From Anoplopoma fimbria (Eukaryota; Chordata; Actinopteri; Perciformes; Anoplopomatidae), in NCBI RefSeq assembly GCF_027596085.1, contig NC_072454.1, forward strand, positions 24,798,490 through 24,862,489: 64,000 bases of DNA, written 5' to 3'. The notes beneath the pieces were generated by a model. It saw only the letters and a list, made by a program, of their open reading frames with translations, ran no database searches and was not told the DNA's origin. Position numbers and translations under genes: made by a program. Positions 37,485-51,600 of this stretch are shown here, piece after piece (position 1 is the stretch's first letter; the number at the start of each line of letters is the position of its first letter).

Positions 37485-38030
37485 CTATGTTAAACAGGCC
37501 CTATTATGCTATTTTCCGGGTGCATATTTTTATGTTTACATGCGTTAATGCTCATAATCCTCCTTGTTTTTCTCATCCTGGCTGTCCTGCAGCACCTCTT
37601 CTCACCCTCTCTCTGAAACGCTCTATTGTAGCGTTTGCTCCTCCCTCCAGAAAGCAAAATCTTCTCTGATTGGTCAGCTAGCCCGCTCTGTTGTGATTGT
37701 TCAACGTTTCACATTTCAAAAATCTCTCCATCCACAGAATGATAAATGAACAGCAGTTCACAGCCAGCATGATTCAAACCCGCTTACTTAACCACTATAC
37801 CATGGTAGATGTGAGATTTAGCTCTATCTTTCTCTTTTGTCGTTTGAGGGCGGGCCAAACTAACCGGAAGGAGTATTACGTAACATTATGACCTCATAAA
37901 GTTATAGAAGTGAAGGAGAGAATTCAATCGAGCCGTTTCAGGCAGTTCAGGAGCAGGGTTTCTGAGGGGGAGGGTAACTCCTTATAGGCGTGGACTTCAG
38001 GTTTTACACTCTACGGACCTTTTACAGTAG
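37485..38030 (+). repeat. Dispersed repeat, CTATTATGCTATTTTCCGGG family
   Basis: Opens GCCCTATTATGCTATTTTCC and includes CTCTGAAACGCTC, CTGATTGGTCAGC, CCTTATAGGCGTGGACTTCA and TACACTCTACGG. Common teleost interspersed text; noncoding. Confidence 0.6.
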
Positions 38031-38129
38031 TACAATTAGTAGATTTTTGGCCGATTAACTGTTTGTATGAGACTGACAATAGTGAATGGTGATCATACTG
38101 TAGGACAGTGGTCCAAAAAACAATGATTA

Positions 38130-38370
38130 ACAAGTCCACAGCCATGCTAGCAGCTCTGTGTGACTGTGTTTTGAGCTAATTGCTAACTTTAGCTATATAA
38201 AAATTACTATGAACATATGTATATGTAGTAGGGGCAACGCTGATTGACCTGCTGGTGTTGCTACATGGAAAGTCGCCAAAGTCAGAGGGATTCATCCTGT
38301 GGGCACCATGATTTAGCTCTACCAATTTTCATGGCTTCCATTTGATGGATTTTCGGCCTTATATCAGCCA
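38130..38370 (+). repeat. Degraded GCTAAC-rich dispersed repeat
   Basis: CAGCCATGCTAGCAGCTCTG, GAGCTAATTGCTAACTTTAG, then a trinucleotide-poor tail. A weaker relative of 47225-47700. Confidence 0.4.
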
Positions 38371-41215
38371 AGACCAAAATGGTGGACAGAACGACCAGCT
38401 GGAAAAAATTGTAGTTTGGGTCAAAATAACCATGGAAAATTCCCTTCTTGTTTCACATTGGACACAAACAAAGGTTTCCTGCATGATTAATAAAAATATG
38501 AGAAAGAAAAAAAGGTGTTTCTCAGAATTCTATTAATTTTATCATCTTGTGAGACGCTGGATACCAGCCTGAAAAGTTAGACGCCACTGCAGTAGGTTTT
38601 AGCTGTCATGTCCACTTTAGACAGTTGGGCAGCTAAAGCTACAAGAAGGCACAATCATCATTGACGCCTTGTCTAAAGGCTGTACATGTATTAAACCACA
38701 TCCTTGTGTAGTTATATGAAAAAAAGACATTTGAGAGAAGATCACTGAGGTGGTGTTGAGGAAGTGTTGACCTAGGAATTTCAAAGAAAGCAGATGTGGT
38801 TCTTTATTACTGTATGAGTCATTAACAAGCCCATGGACACGTCAGTACTTCTCCATATATATATGACATAGATATTGAGGGTTGGGTATTACTGGCCTTG
38901 GCTTTCATCCCAAACTGAATATGTTCCTTTTATTGTCATGCACCGCCAATGTGATGACTATCATACGGTTCGATTTTGTAACGCTGGAACAGTTCAGACT
39001 GGAAAATACACTGAATGGGAACACAAAGTAGCTTTTCTCTTAAAGCATTGCAATTGGCTTTCAATAACCCACATCTTTGTTGTAAAAAAATGGTCTAATC
39101 TCTGATTTAAAGGAAGTCGGCCGCAAGGCGGTTTTTTATAAGAGAATAAACATCCCCACCCAAGGCTGTAAATGCTGTGTGGGATTCTTTTCTGTGAACG
39201 TACAGGGTCTTTCTGATTGCCAACACAGACTGTACTGTGCTTCACCACTCTATTACACTGTAAAACAACTCCAGAACAAACTAATATAGTACAGAATAGA
39301 CTGTGAATCACTATGTGAGTTCCTGATTCAGCACAGCATTAAAGGTCCTAATGGAGTTATTGAATCTGCAAAAGGTTGTGCCTCTCTTTTAATAACTAAA
39401 CTCAAGTGTTCTATATGAGAACTTACATTTCTTTATTCCGCGGCTTCAAGCCGAGTGAATTCAGGAATGATGGATCAAAACTCCCATCTCCTCACACCCT
39501 TTTATCATTGCCTGTATTGAGGAGAATTTAAATATTTTAAAAGCTGAATACCATCCTGGATGGTGCCAGCCTGTCTGTTGGATGAGTCACTGGTTGAGCT
39601 GCTAATTTTGGTAGGAAGTTAATCCAATGATGGGAATGACACAGCTCCCAAGTCCCTGGTATTGTTACCTTATACCACACATTACACATCACCTCATTAG
39701 ACTGTGCATGAGGCGTAAACAACTACATGATTTCTGAGTCACATATTACTTTCTCCCCCAAAAATGTACTGTTGAGTAAAACAAAAAATAGGATTCCACT
39801 TGTATCAAAAGAGCTATATCTGTACCAAATATGATACACATGCACTGCAACCGTGAACTCATCTTTACTATAGGCTGTATATAAAGACACGGAGGAGCTG
39901 TGTGTGAGAACGCATTGTCAGAAACAGTTGGACAGGACATTACTCGGACTCTACCCTGCAAATTCACAAGTGCAAAATCCATGTAATGTCCGATTGAGCC
40001 AACGCGAGAATAGAGGCGCTCATTGTGCAGAGAGTCCCCGGTGAGCGTGTGGGCGTGGGATAACGTTTCATGGGTTTCATGGCAAAACCGTAAGAATACA
40101 AACATCAAACAATTACATTTCTAACTGGAGACATGACGAGACTATGGGACTTTTGAGAGAGATAGGGACATTTGTGAAAGGGCAACTCCAGACAGGTACA
40201 AGTAACCAAAATTGCATTTATCAAGCTCATTAAATGGCTTGCGTTTGTCAAAGGTCAAGCTAGTTTGTTAACCCAGCTAAAAAGCTAGTTACAATGACGT
40301 TAGACATTTTATTTTAATATAAACTTAATATGAGCTCCAGGCTACTTTTACTTGAGAGGATTTTAGCAACAGTCATTTCATTTCCATTTAGCAAAGAAAA
40401 CCAAAAAGGAATATTTGTTTGTCTTTTTCCCCGGCTAATAAAATGATCGTTAGCAAAATATCACTATGGAGCACTTTCCTTATTCTTTAAGTCTTGTGAA
40501 GAATATAATTTTAGGACTAAACTAAAAAGAACACACGTGTACAAAGACACACACTTTTAGATGAAGTGGTTTTATGTGGGTTAATTTAAAACTTGAGCCA
40601 CTCAAGTGAAAATAGCATATAGTAACAGGGAGTACAGACAGAGGTCAAGCACTTGAGGCTCCAGTTTAAGACCGGGGTTCACTGGATGTTGTTTCTCTAT
40701 CTATCCAACCCCTCCACCTTGGTTCACCATGCCTTTGTCCCGCATAATTCCGCTCTGCATGACTTACCGAGCTGGCATGAAGGTAGTCTGGCACTCATTC
40801 TGTCCAAAAGGTTAAACCATTGTGATTCAGACCCTGAATCAAGCATCGTAATCTCTGATGCATATGGTGTGTGTGTGATAAAATGTTCTTTCACTTACAG
40901 TTTCTTTGTGTGTATTGTGAGAACATTACATTAAGATATTCTATTTCGCCTCAGCTGTGGAGGGAAAACATGGACGATAATTATTTCAGATCTGATATCA
41001 AATTAAACACAGATTGCGCAAGATTTAATTAGGGGGCAATTAGTTGGCGCTCTGATTAAGGATGAATCATATCTACAGTCATTCAGGCCGGATTCATTTC
41101 AACACGTGAAGCATCATGTGTAACGGTATTACTGGATGACTTTAGCAGAGATGCAGGGCAGTGCTCTTTTCTCTCAGAGAGCCATTGATTTCTTCCCTGC
41201 TGATAACTCTGTTAT

Positions 41216-41219
<4 letters not shown>
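38371..41219. other. Intergenic, nothing coding
   Basis: No exon; candidate element at 40940-41125. Confidence 0.5.
40940..41125. promoter_or_regulatory. Candidate conserved element rich in homeodomain cores
   Basis: Several TAAT-type cores in close order, including TTTAATTAGG near 41025, CAATTAG near 41038 and GATTAAGGATGAATC near 41054. No repeat recognised. Conservation not tested. Confidence 0.25.

Positions 41220-41300
<81 letters not shown>
41220..41300. repeat. (TG)n microsatellite
   Basis: 81 bases of TG. Confidence 0.95.
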
Positions 41301-41306
<6 letters not shown>

Positions 41307-41489
41307 TCACTCCTCTCTGAGCTGGGAGCTGTCGATGAGACGAGTGGAAAACCTGTCAGAGAGTGTGGTGGCAGTTAGATACCACCATGGCCCCGGGGGA
41401 ATTGTGGGTGAGAAATGTGTTGATTCTCTGCTGGCTTTCGCCGCCCTCCTCCAACCACGACGAAAGGAAACAGTATAAAAAGGCCTGTT

Positions 41490-41900
41490 TATGTACATTC
41501 AAGCTAGCGAGTGTTTTTTGCTAGCTAACACTATAGTGTTTACCATAGAGCTGTTTTTTTTCTGAGAAGTAGAAAGATGACAGCTTGTTTATTTATTTTC
41601 ATATTCCAAGTTCAACGTGTTTTTTGCTAGCATTTAACTATGCTACTACATCCTCCTAGCTAAAGGTACTATCAAAACCCTGACAGTGCCCTAGCTGTTG
41701 AATGCTAGCAAAAACATTTTTATATATAATATTTTCTCTTTGGTTTATCAAAGGGTCTTACTTTAAATATCTTATGTCAAGTATCTTGCCAGTATTTCAG
41801 GTTATTTACTAGTAAAAGTAACCCTGCGTGACAAAGACATTGTCAGGCCAAAGCTAGCTAGCGGAGCAGAGAAGCTAGCTTAGAAAGTGGGTCGGCTCCC
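41490..41900. repeat. GCTAGC-rich tract
   Basis: Repeated GCTAGC and CTAGCTA words (CAAGCTAGCGAG, TTGCTAGCTAACAC, AAAGCTAGCTAGCGG). Probably degraded repeat remains. Confidence 0.5.
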
Positions 41901-42372
41901 TATAGGCCGATGTTGCACCAAATTCTGTGACCCATTAGAATCTGTGTCAAGAGGACAGATTGTAGGCTAATTATATTGACACTGCTTATATTTATATCAT
42001 ACTGTCATGTATGATATTTTGATTGTATTTATGGCATTTTGCCGGTCTACACCTACAATGTATGTTACCGTTCATAATATGATTTGTTATATTTAGTAGT
42101 TACACTGACCTGACAACTCAGAGACTAGTTGTATGGAAAGCCCTTAATGTGACCGTTGATAGTTTTGGTCCAATGTGTTATATTTTTTAAATGATTATAG
42201 GCAAACATACTAGCAGGTTGCAGTTTCAGTTTTGGAGTGGAAATGTCAGAATTTAAAGATGCAGGCACTCGTTGCTCCAGTTTTAGAAGGAAAAGGTCCA
42301 CATTTCAAGATTTTGACAGGTTGCTTTTTCAAAGCTACCCACAGCTTCCAGCTTCCAGTGAAGAAGGAATTT

Positions 42373-42574
42373 TGTGCAGTGATTAAAATCAGTCAATTTA
42401 TGAGTCTGAGCAATAGATTAATTCCTTCAAATGAAAGCGCTTTGTTCAGGATAAACTAAATTAGAAGGAGTAAGCATAAACTGTAGTGGTGGCAAAAAGA
42501 GATGCATAGTTTAAACGACCGTCAATTGAGATTTGGGGAGTTGTGTGCAAAAAGGCCCCAGCAAACCGGAAGGA
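42373..42574 (+). other. Noncoding element, copy 2 of a diverged pair
   Basis: Partner of 37090-37342 in the same orientation, 5.3 kb away. It keeps the block order but has a shorter middle. It contains homeodomain-type cores (ATTAAAA, GATTAATTC). Confidence 0.65.
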
Positions 42575-45252
42575 TACAAACATCAGCGGACGAAGAAGAA
42601 GAGTCATTTACACAAGACGCCGAAGAAAAATGTCTTAAATGGTGAGACTACAAGGGCCAATAGCGAAATTGTCAGACAAATTCAAGGATCCAGCCTGTTT
42701 CAATATCAGTCAAGAAATATCACTCACAGCTCATATCACTCACCTAAGAACCCTTTTAAGATTTCATATATGCTAGAAGGCCGTAATAATTAAAAAGCAA
42801 GTATACCCATAAACTGTAAATGTGATTTAATGCTCAAATATTTCTTACCCGTGTATTCTACTTTACAAAATCATGTAGCACACGTTTTTTTTTCAGTGCT
42901 GTAATATCATAATCTGACCTTCAACCAAATTGACTGTAAAAATTCCTAGAATGCACCGAAGGGAGCTGAAAACCCCCTAAATGAACATGATCTGACGTCC
43001 TGAGGCACAAAGCAGCAATTACAGAAAAAAAAAATCACGCTTGTTATCTTATAAGTAGCCTTTGCCTTTCCTTTGCCTGGATTCGTGTTGATGTTTCACA
43101 CACGTGAGAGATTCCTTGATGCGGCAGTGATACTTTACCCTCTTTAAAATGCCTGAGCGTTTCACATGGAGAGACAGAGATAATGACCGTGCGGCTACGG
43201 CTATGAACGCTCACATTGGCATTTCCTCCCTGCGGAAACACAGCACTCAATCATAGTCCTGAAATACTGACTCATCAACCAAGACACATATACTGTAGGG
43301 AGGGAGAGGGTGAAAAAGGAAAGTAGGAGAGGAGGGAACATGTCATTGGTTGTTGCGCAGTTATCTTGTGTCAGATGTTACCTTAATGAGAGTGCGTGGA
43401 ACGTTTCAAAGGATTGTTTTTTAGCGTGGTAACTGGTGCAGATGTCAGCGAGCTGCGGTTGTTATTCTCCTCTGGAGCTCCAGCTGATGCTGATCTGCCA
43501 TACAAGGCCAAAGAATGTCAAATATGAGGGGAAGGGAGTGCTTGAAGCACATCTCAGGTCGCATACATTCGCTCTGTATGGCTGTGAGCTCACAAAACGC
43601 AGACCTCCACATGTGCACACGCGCTCAGAAATATTGAAGAATCAACAGTTCCCAGGCCTCAGAGGTGGAAGCTATGCACACTCAGCTGCTCTGAATTACA
43701 GTAAGCAAGTAAGCTCCTCGGCTTAACCACAACCCGAGTACAGATCTGTTTTCTCTTCTTCCAGGGAGCTGAGCTAAGACCGTTTGCAAAGCCCCCCTGA
43801 ACATTGGAGGTTATTTCTCTTGTGCTTGTACAATTTGTTACGAAGTGATTTTTATCTGCATGGACTGAATGCGCCTGCACCAAGGCTGCAGTCATACCAC
43901 AGGCCTCCAGGCCTTTATGGCAAGCTGCTCATATCAACACTAAAATAAACTGACAGCGAATTTTAGGAGCGTTCAGTGAGTGCAGAGTAAGGGATTGGTC
44001 ACACCAGCATTCATGACAGTAAATTTGGAGATGCTTGTGAAATGATTATTTGAACTTTGACGTGCTCCTTTTGTGCCGCTGGAAACTGTGAGACCTTGGG
44101 AGTCATAAATGAAGGGAGTTTAGTGAAGTAGCAGCGTCACACAATCCATTTTTAGATAACCCTGCTCCACCGCAGCATACACTGCCCCATAAATTGATGC
44201 ATCATGGTTTGTAACCGTGAGAAAACAGTGGAACAAGTATGTTCCCTTTAAATTAAAGGGTGGGTCCCTTTACATTCTATTCAACTTCATCTTAACTCAA
44301 CACTCACATGCCCTTATGTGTGTTGAAATGGTTTTTGGTTGCTGTAATACTTTCTTCTCTCAGTACTGGCCATGAAAATATCCCACTTAGACAAAGTCAG
44401 TGGGTATGATATAACGTTTTTTGTGTAAAATGTTTTTTGTGTGTCCAGACTGCTGGTCAGCTGGGGAGGGATAATAAAGGATTTTACACAACGGGGATTT
44501 GACAAATAACAGCACAAAAAATGCAACATTCTTGCCTGCGAATATTATATGTCTGAGGCTTTTATTTTGAAAGGTAAGAACTGATGGAGTGGATCTGGTC
44601 TGTGTTGCTTTTGCCAAGGTTGAAAGGAGTAATGAAGGTAGCTGTTTGGTGCTATGGCCCAGGCCGTATTGCTGGGCTGCTTGAGGGAAGGGAGTCCCGG
44701 GAGAACCAGAAATGCATTCAATTAAATGTACAGTAAAAGTAAAAGTACAAAAGTATTACCATCAATAAACCTGCTCAGGGAAAATAACCTCTCTGGTACA
44801 TTTACATTGAGGTGGAAACTGAAATGTTTACTGATGTGTACTATCCTTGGTAAATAACTTAATTTTATTCTATTACTATTATATATGCATCCATGTCTAA
44901 ATGTTGTAATTGGTCAAAGTAGAGAAAAGAAAGATTATAAACTGTTGTGTTGTTAAAAATAAAATAAAAACCACACCAAACAAACACATGATTTTTACTC
45001 ATGGTGCTGGAATTTCTGGCAGAGGGAAGCAATAAATTAATGAACTGTTTACTGTTGGCTGCGACACATCTGTTTAGACATTACACACACATCATCAAAG
45101 AACCAAACATAGGTTCATCAGGTTTGTTCACATGAACCCCGAAAACCACCATAATGTGGTGATCCTGTCTGTGGCCATTTTCATTTTGGCACCTGTAGCA
45201 GCCGAGCCTCAACCCATTATCACAAGGCGCTAATCCAGTGGATCCTGTTAAC
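42575..45252. other. Intergenic, nothing recognised
   Basis: No exon or named repeat. Confidence 0.5.
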
Positions 45253-45322
45253 CACACACACACACACACACACACAGACTCACACACACAGACTCACACA
45301 CACACAGACACACACACACACA
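45253..45322. repeat. Interrupted (CA)n microsatellite
   Basis: CA with GACT and GACA interruptions. Confidence 0.95.
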
Positions 45323-45531
45323 TTAGTCCCCCCCCCTCTTCCGAGTTAATTAGATTGCAGTCTGTTCAGAGGAGAGAGTTTTGGGAGCCATCCGGGGCTC
45401 CAGTAAGCGCCTGTTGTGGTGCTGCAATGTTAATAGTCCTGGATTAGTGAGACAATGGAGGTGGTGCTGGGATCAAGCTGTGAGGAGGCAGGGTTCACAG
45501 ATGGGATCAGCATAGCTGCTGCAGGGCCATG

Positions 45532-46734
<1,203 letters not shown>

Positions 46735-47010
46735 CATCACCCATTGGTTTGTGGCCTGCGGTTTTGAAGCCTCGAGTTTGGCATTTTGGCCGTCACCATT
46801 TTTGATTTGGGCTGTCGCCTTCTTTTTTTTTTTCGCAACCAATGAGCAGAAGTAAACATGTTTGTACTGCGGAGGAGGGAAACTGAAGTAAAGACACTGT
46901 GTACAGCTCTAGTAGCAACCTGGCAATAACAAGGTAGCCACACCCTAAAGCATACCCTGTCTTATGTGTATTTAACTCTAAGTGGGGCCATAATAACTAA
47001 GTGGACGGGG
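46735..47010 (-). repeat. Dispersed repeat family X, inverted copy
   Basis: On minus: GTGGCTACCTTGTT, GACGGCCAAAATGCCAAACT, CGAGGCTTCAAAACCGCAGG and CCACAAACCAATGGGTGATG. It carries a single copy of the GACGGCCAAAA word that forms an array at 48415-48619. Confidence 0.7.
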
Positions 47011-47224
47011 AAAGCCTTATCTATTAATAAAAACCATGCTGATTTCTTCCCTTGAAGCCTACATGAAAACTGTTTTTGTTCAGTAAATTTCTGCTGTCTT
47101 CAGTCAGAAGACGGGTTGACCGGCCTCTGGTTCTGAGGACAGTGGCGGCCAATCGGCAGCTGGAGTCAGCGTGGATTGAACTCCCTTCCATAGCGCTTTA
47201 ATTCTCCCTTTTAATGTGGATTCC

Positions 47225-47700
47225 AGGTAAGAGTCTATGGCCATGCTAGTAGCTCTTAATGACACAACTAACAAGCTAACATATGAATGCTAAAATACTG
47301 GCAATGACAACGCTAACATGCTGTTGTTTTATCAGGTATTATATTTACCATATTTAGCATTTTAGTTTAGCATGTGAGCATGTTAACATTTGCTTATTAG
47401 CACAAAGAGCACAGCTGAGACTGATGGGGTTTTTAGTTGTGCAGGTATTTGGTCATAGACCAAAAGTATTGGAAAACATGTTGACCTGGTGGAGCCAGAT
47501 AAAAGGTCTGGGGATTACAAAAGTTTTTAACATTCATCCTCTGGAAACATGAATGTACTACTTTTCATGACAATCTGTCTAGTTGTTGTGCAGACATTTC
47601 ACTCAAAACCACACATTTCAACCTGCTGTTGGCGCTAGAGGAAAAGTCAGTCAGCAGCAATCATCCAAAAGGGACCATGAAAGTCTATAAAATATTATAA
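47225..47700 (+). repeat. Dispersed repeat, GCTAACATGCTG family
   Basis: GGCCATGCTAGTAGCTCTTA, ACGCTAACATGCTGTTG, GCATGTGAGCATGTTAACAT, GCAGGTATTTGGTCATAGAC, ATTTCACTCAAAACCACA and TTGGCGCTAGAGGAAAAGTC. I recognise this as a widespread percomorph repeat. Confidence 0.7.
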
Positions 47701-48349
47701 CAATCCATATATTTGTTTCTGATATATTTCTGGACCAATAAACATATGGCCATGCCGCTAGTGTGGCTAAAAACACCAAAATAGTCATGTTTTATAAGGA
47801 ACTTAACAACTTGCTTTTCCAGAATCACATTGCTTTGTCTTTAAAATGAGCCACAAACTGACCAAACCGACTGTGGCCGGGTGAATTGTGTGACAATCAG
47901 TATCTTGAACAGAAAAGTTAGTCAGCTGTGATACAAGTTTCTTTATTGCTCTTTCTCTGTTTGACTGCTCTGGTTCTTGGCAACATGGGAGCTGAGCAAA
48001 CACAGAGGTGTGGGAAATGCAATGTGTCCTAGAATTTCCTGTTCTGAGAAAGCACAGCGTGTGTGTTTATTGGACATGATGGCGTAACCACACTTATGTG
48101 TTAATCTGTCAGAGGACAAATGGGAAGAAATGTTCACACTGGCAGAACACCAGCAATACTTATACATAGTAAATTATAATACAGGTAGTAAATTCGGTAA
48201 GACTTTAGATTGCAGGAGTTTAGACAATAAATGATAGATTGTGAGTACTTTTTAATTACTCTGAACATTCAGTAATTACAGGGTACAGTACAGGCTAATA
48301 TCTTTTACAAAAGCTATGTTATGAAAAGGAGCTTTAGTTTTTTGTCTTG

Positions 48350-48650
48350 CCTAAAAATGTCTTTTCAGGGTTTGGTTGTTCTTAGCTCCACCCTCTCGTG
48401 TCATTCCTTGTTGCAAAAAGCCAAAGTGCCAACGGACAAAAGCCAAGATTGGGACAGACACAAAGCAAAGATGGGGAGAGACAAAAAGCAAAGATGGGGA
48501 CGAACAAATAACTAAGATTGCGACAGCCAAAAAGCCAAAATGACGACGGCATAAAGCAGAGATCGAGACGGTCAAAATCTAAGATGGCAACGGCAAAAAA
48601 AGCCAAGATCGCGAGGGCCAAACCAATGAGGAACGTCACATTGTTCTTCC
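48350..48650 (+). repeat. Dispersed repeat family X copy with expanded core
   Basis: Left flank TTAGCTCCACCCTCTCGTGT and right flank AAACCAATGAGGAACGTCAC match family X. The normally single central word is replaced by the nine-unit minisatellite at 48415-48619. Confidence 0.75.
48415..48619 (+). repeat. Minisatellite, nine units of 21-25 bp
   Basis: Degenerate head-to-tail units with approximate consensus AAAAGCCAAGATGGCGACGG. Units differ from one another by several bases, so the array is old. It generates the longer minus-strand open frames there, which are not real genes. Confidence 0.85.
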
Positions 48651-51600
48651 ACTAGTTATATACAGTACAGGACCTGTATTCCCCATGATTTAATCATCAT
48701 TCAAAAACCATAATCTTAGCGGTTTTACAGGTCGAACTGTTCGGGTACACCATGCTTCCCAGGCCTAATGTCAACTTTTGTTTCCAAGCAACAATAATAT
48801 ATAAATTATCATCTATTATGAGCCCTCAGTATAAACTTTTCAAAGTGTAATTTCCAAAAGCAGTTTGTAAACATATTATATATATATATTACATATTTTT
48901 TTTGTTTACAAAATGTAATTTCCTTAAGCAGTTGTAAAGCATATTATATATATTTCATTGCAATATTGGTATTGTTACTGCATTTCACCCATTCACATTA
49001 TCTGTCTAACAGTAACAATATTACTGTACTGTGCAAATTAACCATAAATAATGAGTGTTATTTATTCACGTCTGAACTAAAAGTTGTTTCCGCCTCATCA
49101 GCTAACCTCTCGGCTTCTCTCCTTGCACTCAAATTCAGTATTTGTTTTTAATACAAATATGACTCCTTACCACCACTGCATCTCACCCCTCATCTTTTTC
49201 CACCTTCTCCAGTCCTGTCACCTGGGCTTCTACCTAACAAAGCACAGATTTACCAAGGACATCTTAGAACGGCACATAGAGAGACAAATAAAGATTTTAG
49301 TGGAAGCTTCAAAAGTAATTTACAGCCTTATTTTCATTCAAGGTCAAACGTCACTCATGCTTGATCTTCTTGCATTAGAACATTTTTGATTCCTCGACGG
49401 GCTGTTACACAATCATTAGTCGGCCTTGTCTTATTATTAATCTGTCACTTTGTTTTTCTCATGGACGCCACGGACTCTCTCGCTTCCTATGGCGACACTG
49501 GCGCACTGGTGGGTTAAAACCCCTTGAGGATGTTTTCAACTCGGCTATGGCTTCACCAACACGGCCAGCGGACAATGGAGGAGGTGGTGAACAGGAGGTG
49601 GAGAACCAGAGGAAAGAGAAAGGCCATATGGGACTGAGGCAAAGGCTTTAATAGGCCATCTACTGTTAAAACCATTTGGTAAATAAGACAACACATCAGT
49701 GCGATGATTCACATCCAGTCTACATTTTTAAAGTCATTTCATCAAGAGGGTGCTGAGGAATCATCATGATTTCCCTTTGCTGTATGTCTATGTGTGAGCG
49801 CCCATCCCCCTTTGGTCTCTGCAGCGAGAGCAGGCGGGTTGGTGAAGTTGGGGGCAGGGCGACTCTCTTTCTTTCAGCCTCCAGAGCCTGCTGACAGCTG
49901 CTCGGGGAGGCCTGGGGCCTGCTGCTTATTGCCAGGCAGAACCTCAGCCACATCCTGGTGGATTCAGCGGTGGAACTCCTGCATATGTGGAGAGAACCTG
50001 AAATACAAATGGCCTTGACAAAGACTCGGGCCTAGTGTTTACTCAATCTGTCCATTTGTGTTAATATTTGAGGAACCCTTGTGTGGCTGCGTGGGCTCGG
50101 AAAGAGGGACGGGACACACAGACGCGCTGTTTAAAGGTTTAAAGTCCATCATAGCCGGCGGCTGCTTCCTGTCGAGGGCCCCGAGCTGTAATTACCCCGG
50201 GTCACACGGCTTGACCTGCTGGCTGTCATCTCAAAAGTGTTAACCGCGCCCAGATCCTTGAGAAATGTATCTAGTCTCTTCCTGGAATTGCGTGGGGCCG
50301 CATGCTTGGCAAAGATAAGAAAAAAAATGAATAATGTGGCTGTTGTTAACGAACACCTTGTTGGTGAAATATCCTTTGTCAGAGTTAGAATCATTTATGG
50401 CAGCCAGCATGGACGCGTATAGACAGTTTACACATGTTTCAAGACTTCTTATTACTTTAAAGCTGAAATGTTTAAATAAATGAAAGACAAAGGCAAATGT
50501 AAAATGTGTTTATTATCTTTGTTACATTGTAAAAGCAAAGATCAAGAGGGGCAGCGAGATGCTTCTAGATGTAAATGATCAAACCCCAAATGATTAACTC
50601 AGATCAATAAGACAACCCCTATTTAAAAAAAAGGAGCCAGGCCAGCTAACTTGGGCTGTCAATACAGATGACAGGAGTGACAAATGACTCTAAGGGAACA
50701 AGGACAAAGGAGGAGACAACTCTGCCAGGCACTGCTCTGGAAAAACGCCAAGGCCTCGCTTTTGAAGCAACCATGCCATTTGCCTCGCATCTCTGGGGAC
50801 AGGTGAAACGCGTCAAATAAACAAAAACACGTCGGGCTAGATGGTGCTCATTTTCCTCATGACTGTAAAGCTTAGGGGAGAACATTTCCACACACTAAGA
50901 GCAAAGGCATCCTCTGTGGTATTCAAGTGGAAAGCCGCATCCATGTGTGTGTGTTTGTAACACAAGTTTCTATGAGTTCAAAAGAAGAGCATATTGTGCA
51001 AGATGATTATTTCTGTGGGTCTCTTGTCTACGGAGGCCCATTTCCACCAAAAAAAGTCAGTGAAAGGTTAAATGTTCTCTGTACGACATTCAAAGTGTTA
51101 ACATCTATTTGCTATGTAAAGGTATAGTTGAGTAATGTTGACCTGTGCAGAGAATGAAGTCACTCTACCTCTGTGTGTTGTTATCCTAGCTTGTTTACAT
51201 AGCCGGGCCCTTAAGTGCATGTGATTGTGCCCAACTGGTTAGCTAATTGCCAAATTGCGGTTACAGCTGATAACGCCGTCTCGACTGGCTGTGTCTTTGC
51301 GGATGCTAAGCCCCCAACCTCCAGTCCCCCCTCAGGTAAACACTGTTAGCTCCCTCAGCAATGTTGCCGCAGTTAGCACTCTTTGCGCTGCTAGCACTGT
51401 TTGCGCTGCTAGAACCGTTGGCTTCTAGCTGCTGGCTCAGTCGTCGCCATGTTGAAAGCCGTGTGGAGGCAATAGATATGCTCTGAATGTGAGCACCTTT
51501 AATAAAAAATATTCTCTTCAACAATTTGACTCACTAAGTCAGGATGAAAGTAAAAATGCTCATGCAGTCAAAATTTTTGCCTGATTGATTCAAAATTATG

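Noticed and set aside
48415..48619. CRISPR-like array of short repeats
   Set aside because: Units are contiguous and degenerate with no unique spacers, inside a eukaryotic dispersed repeat.
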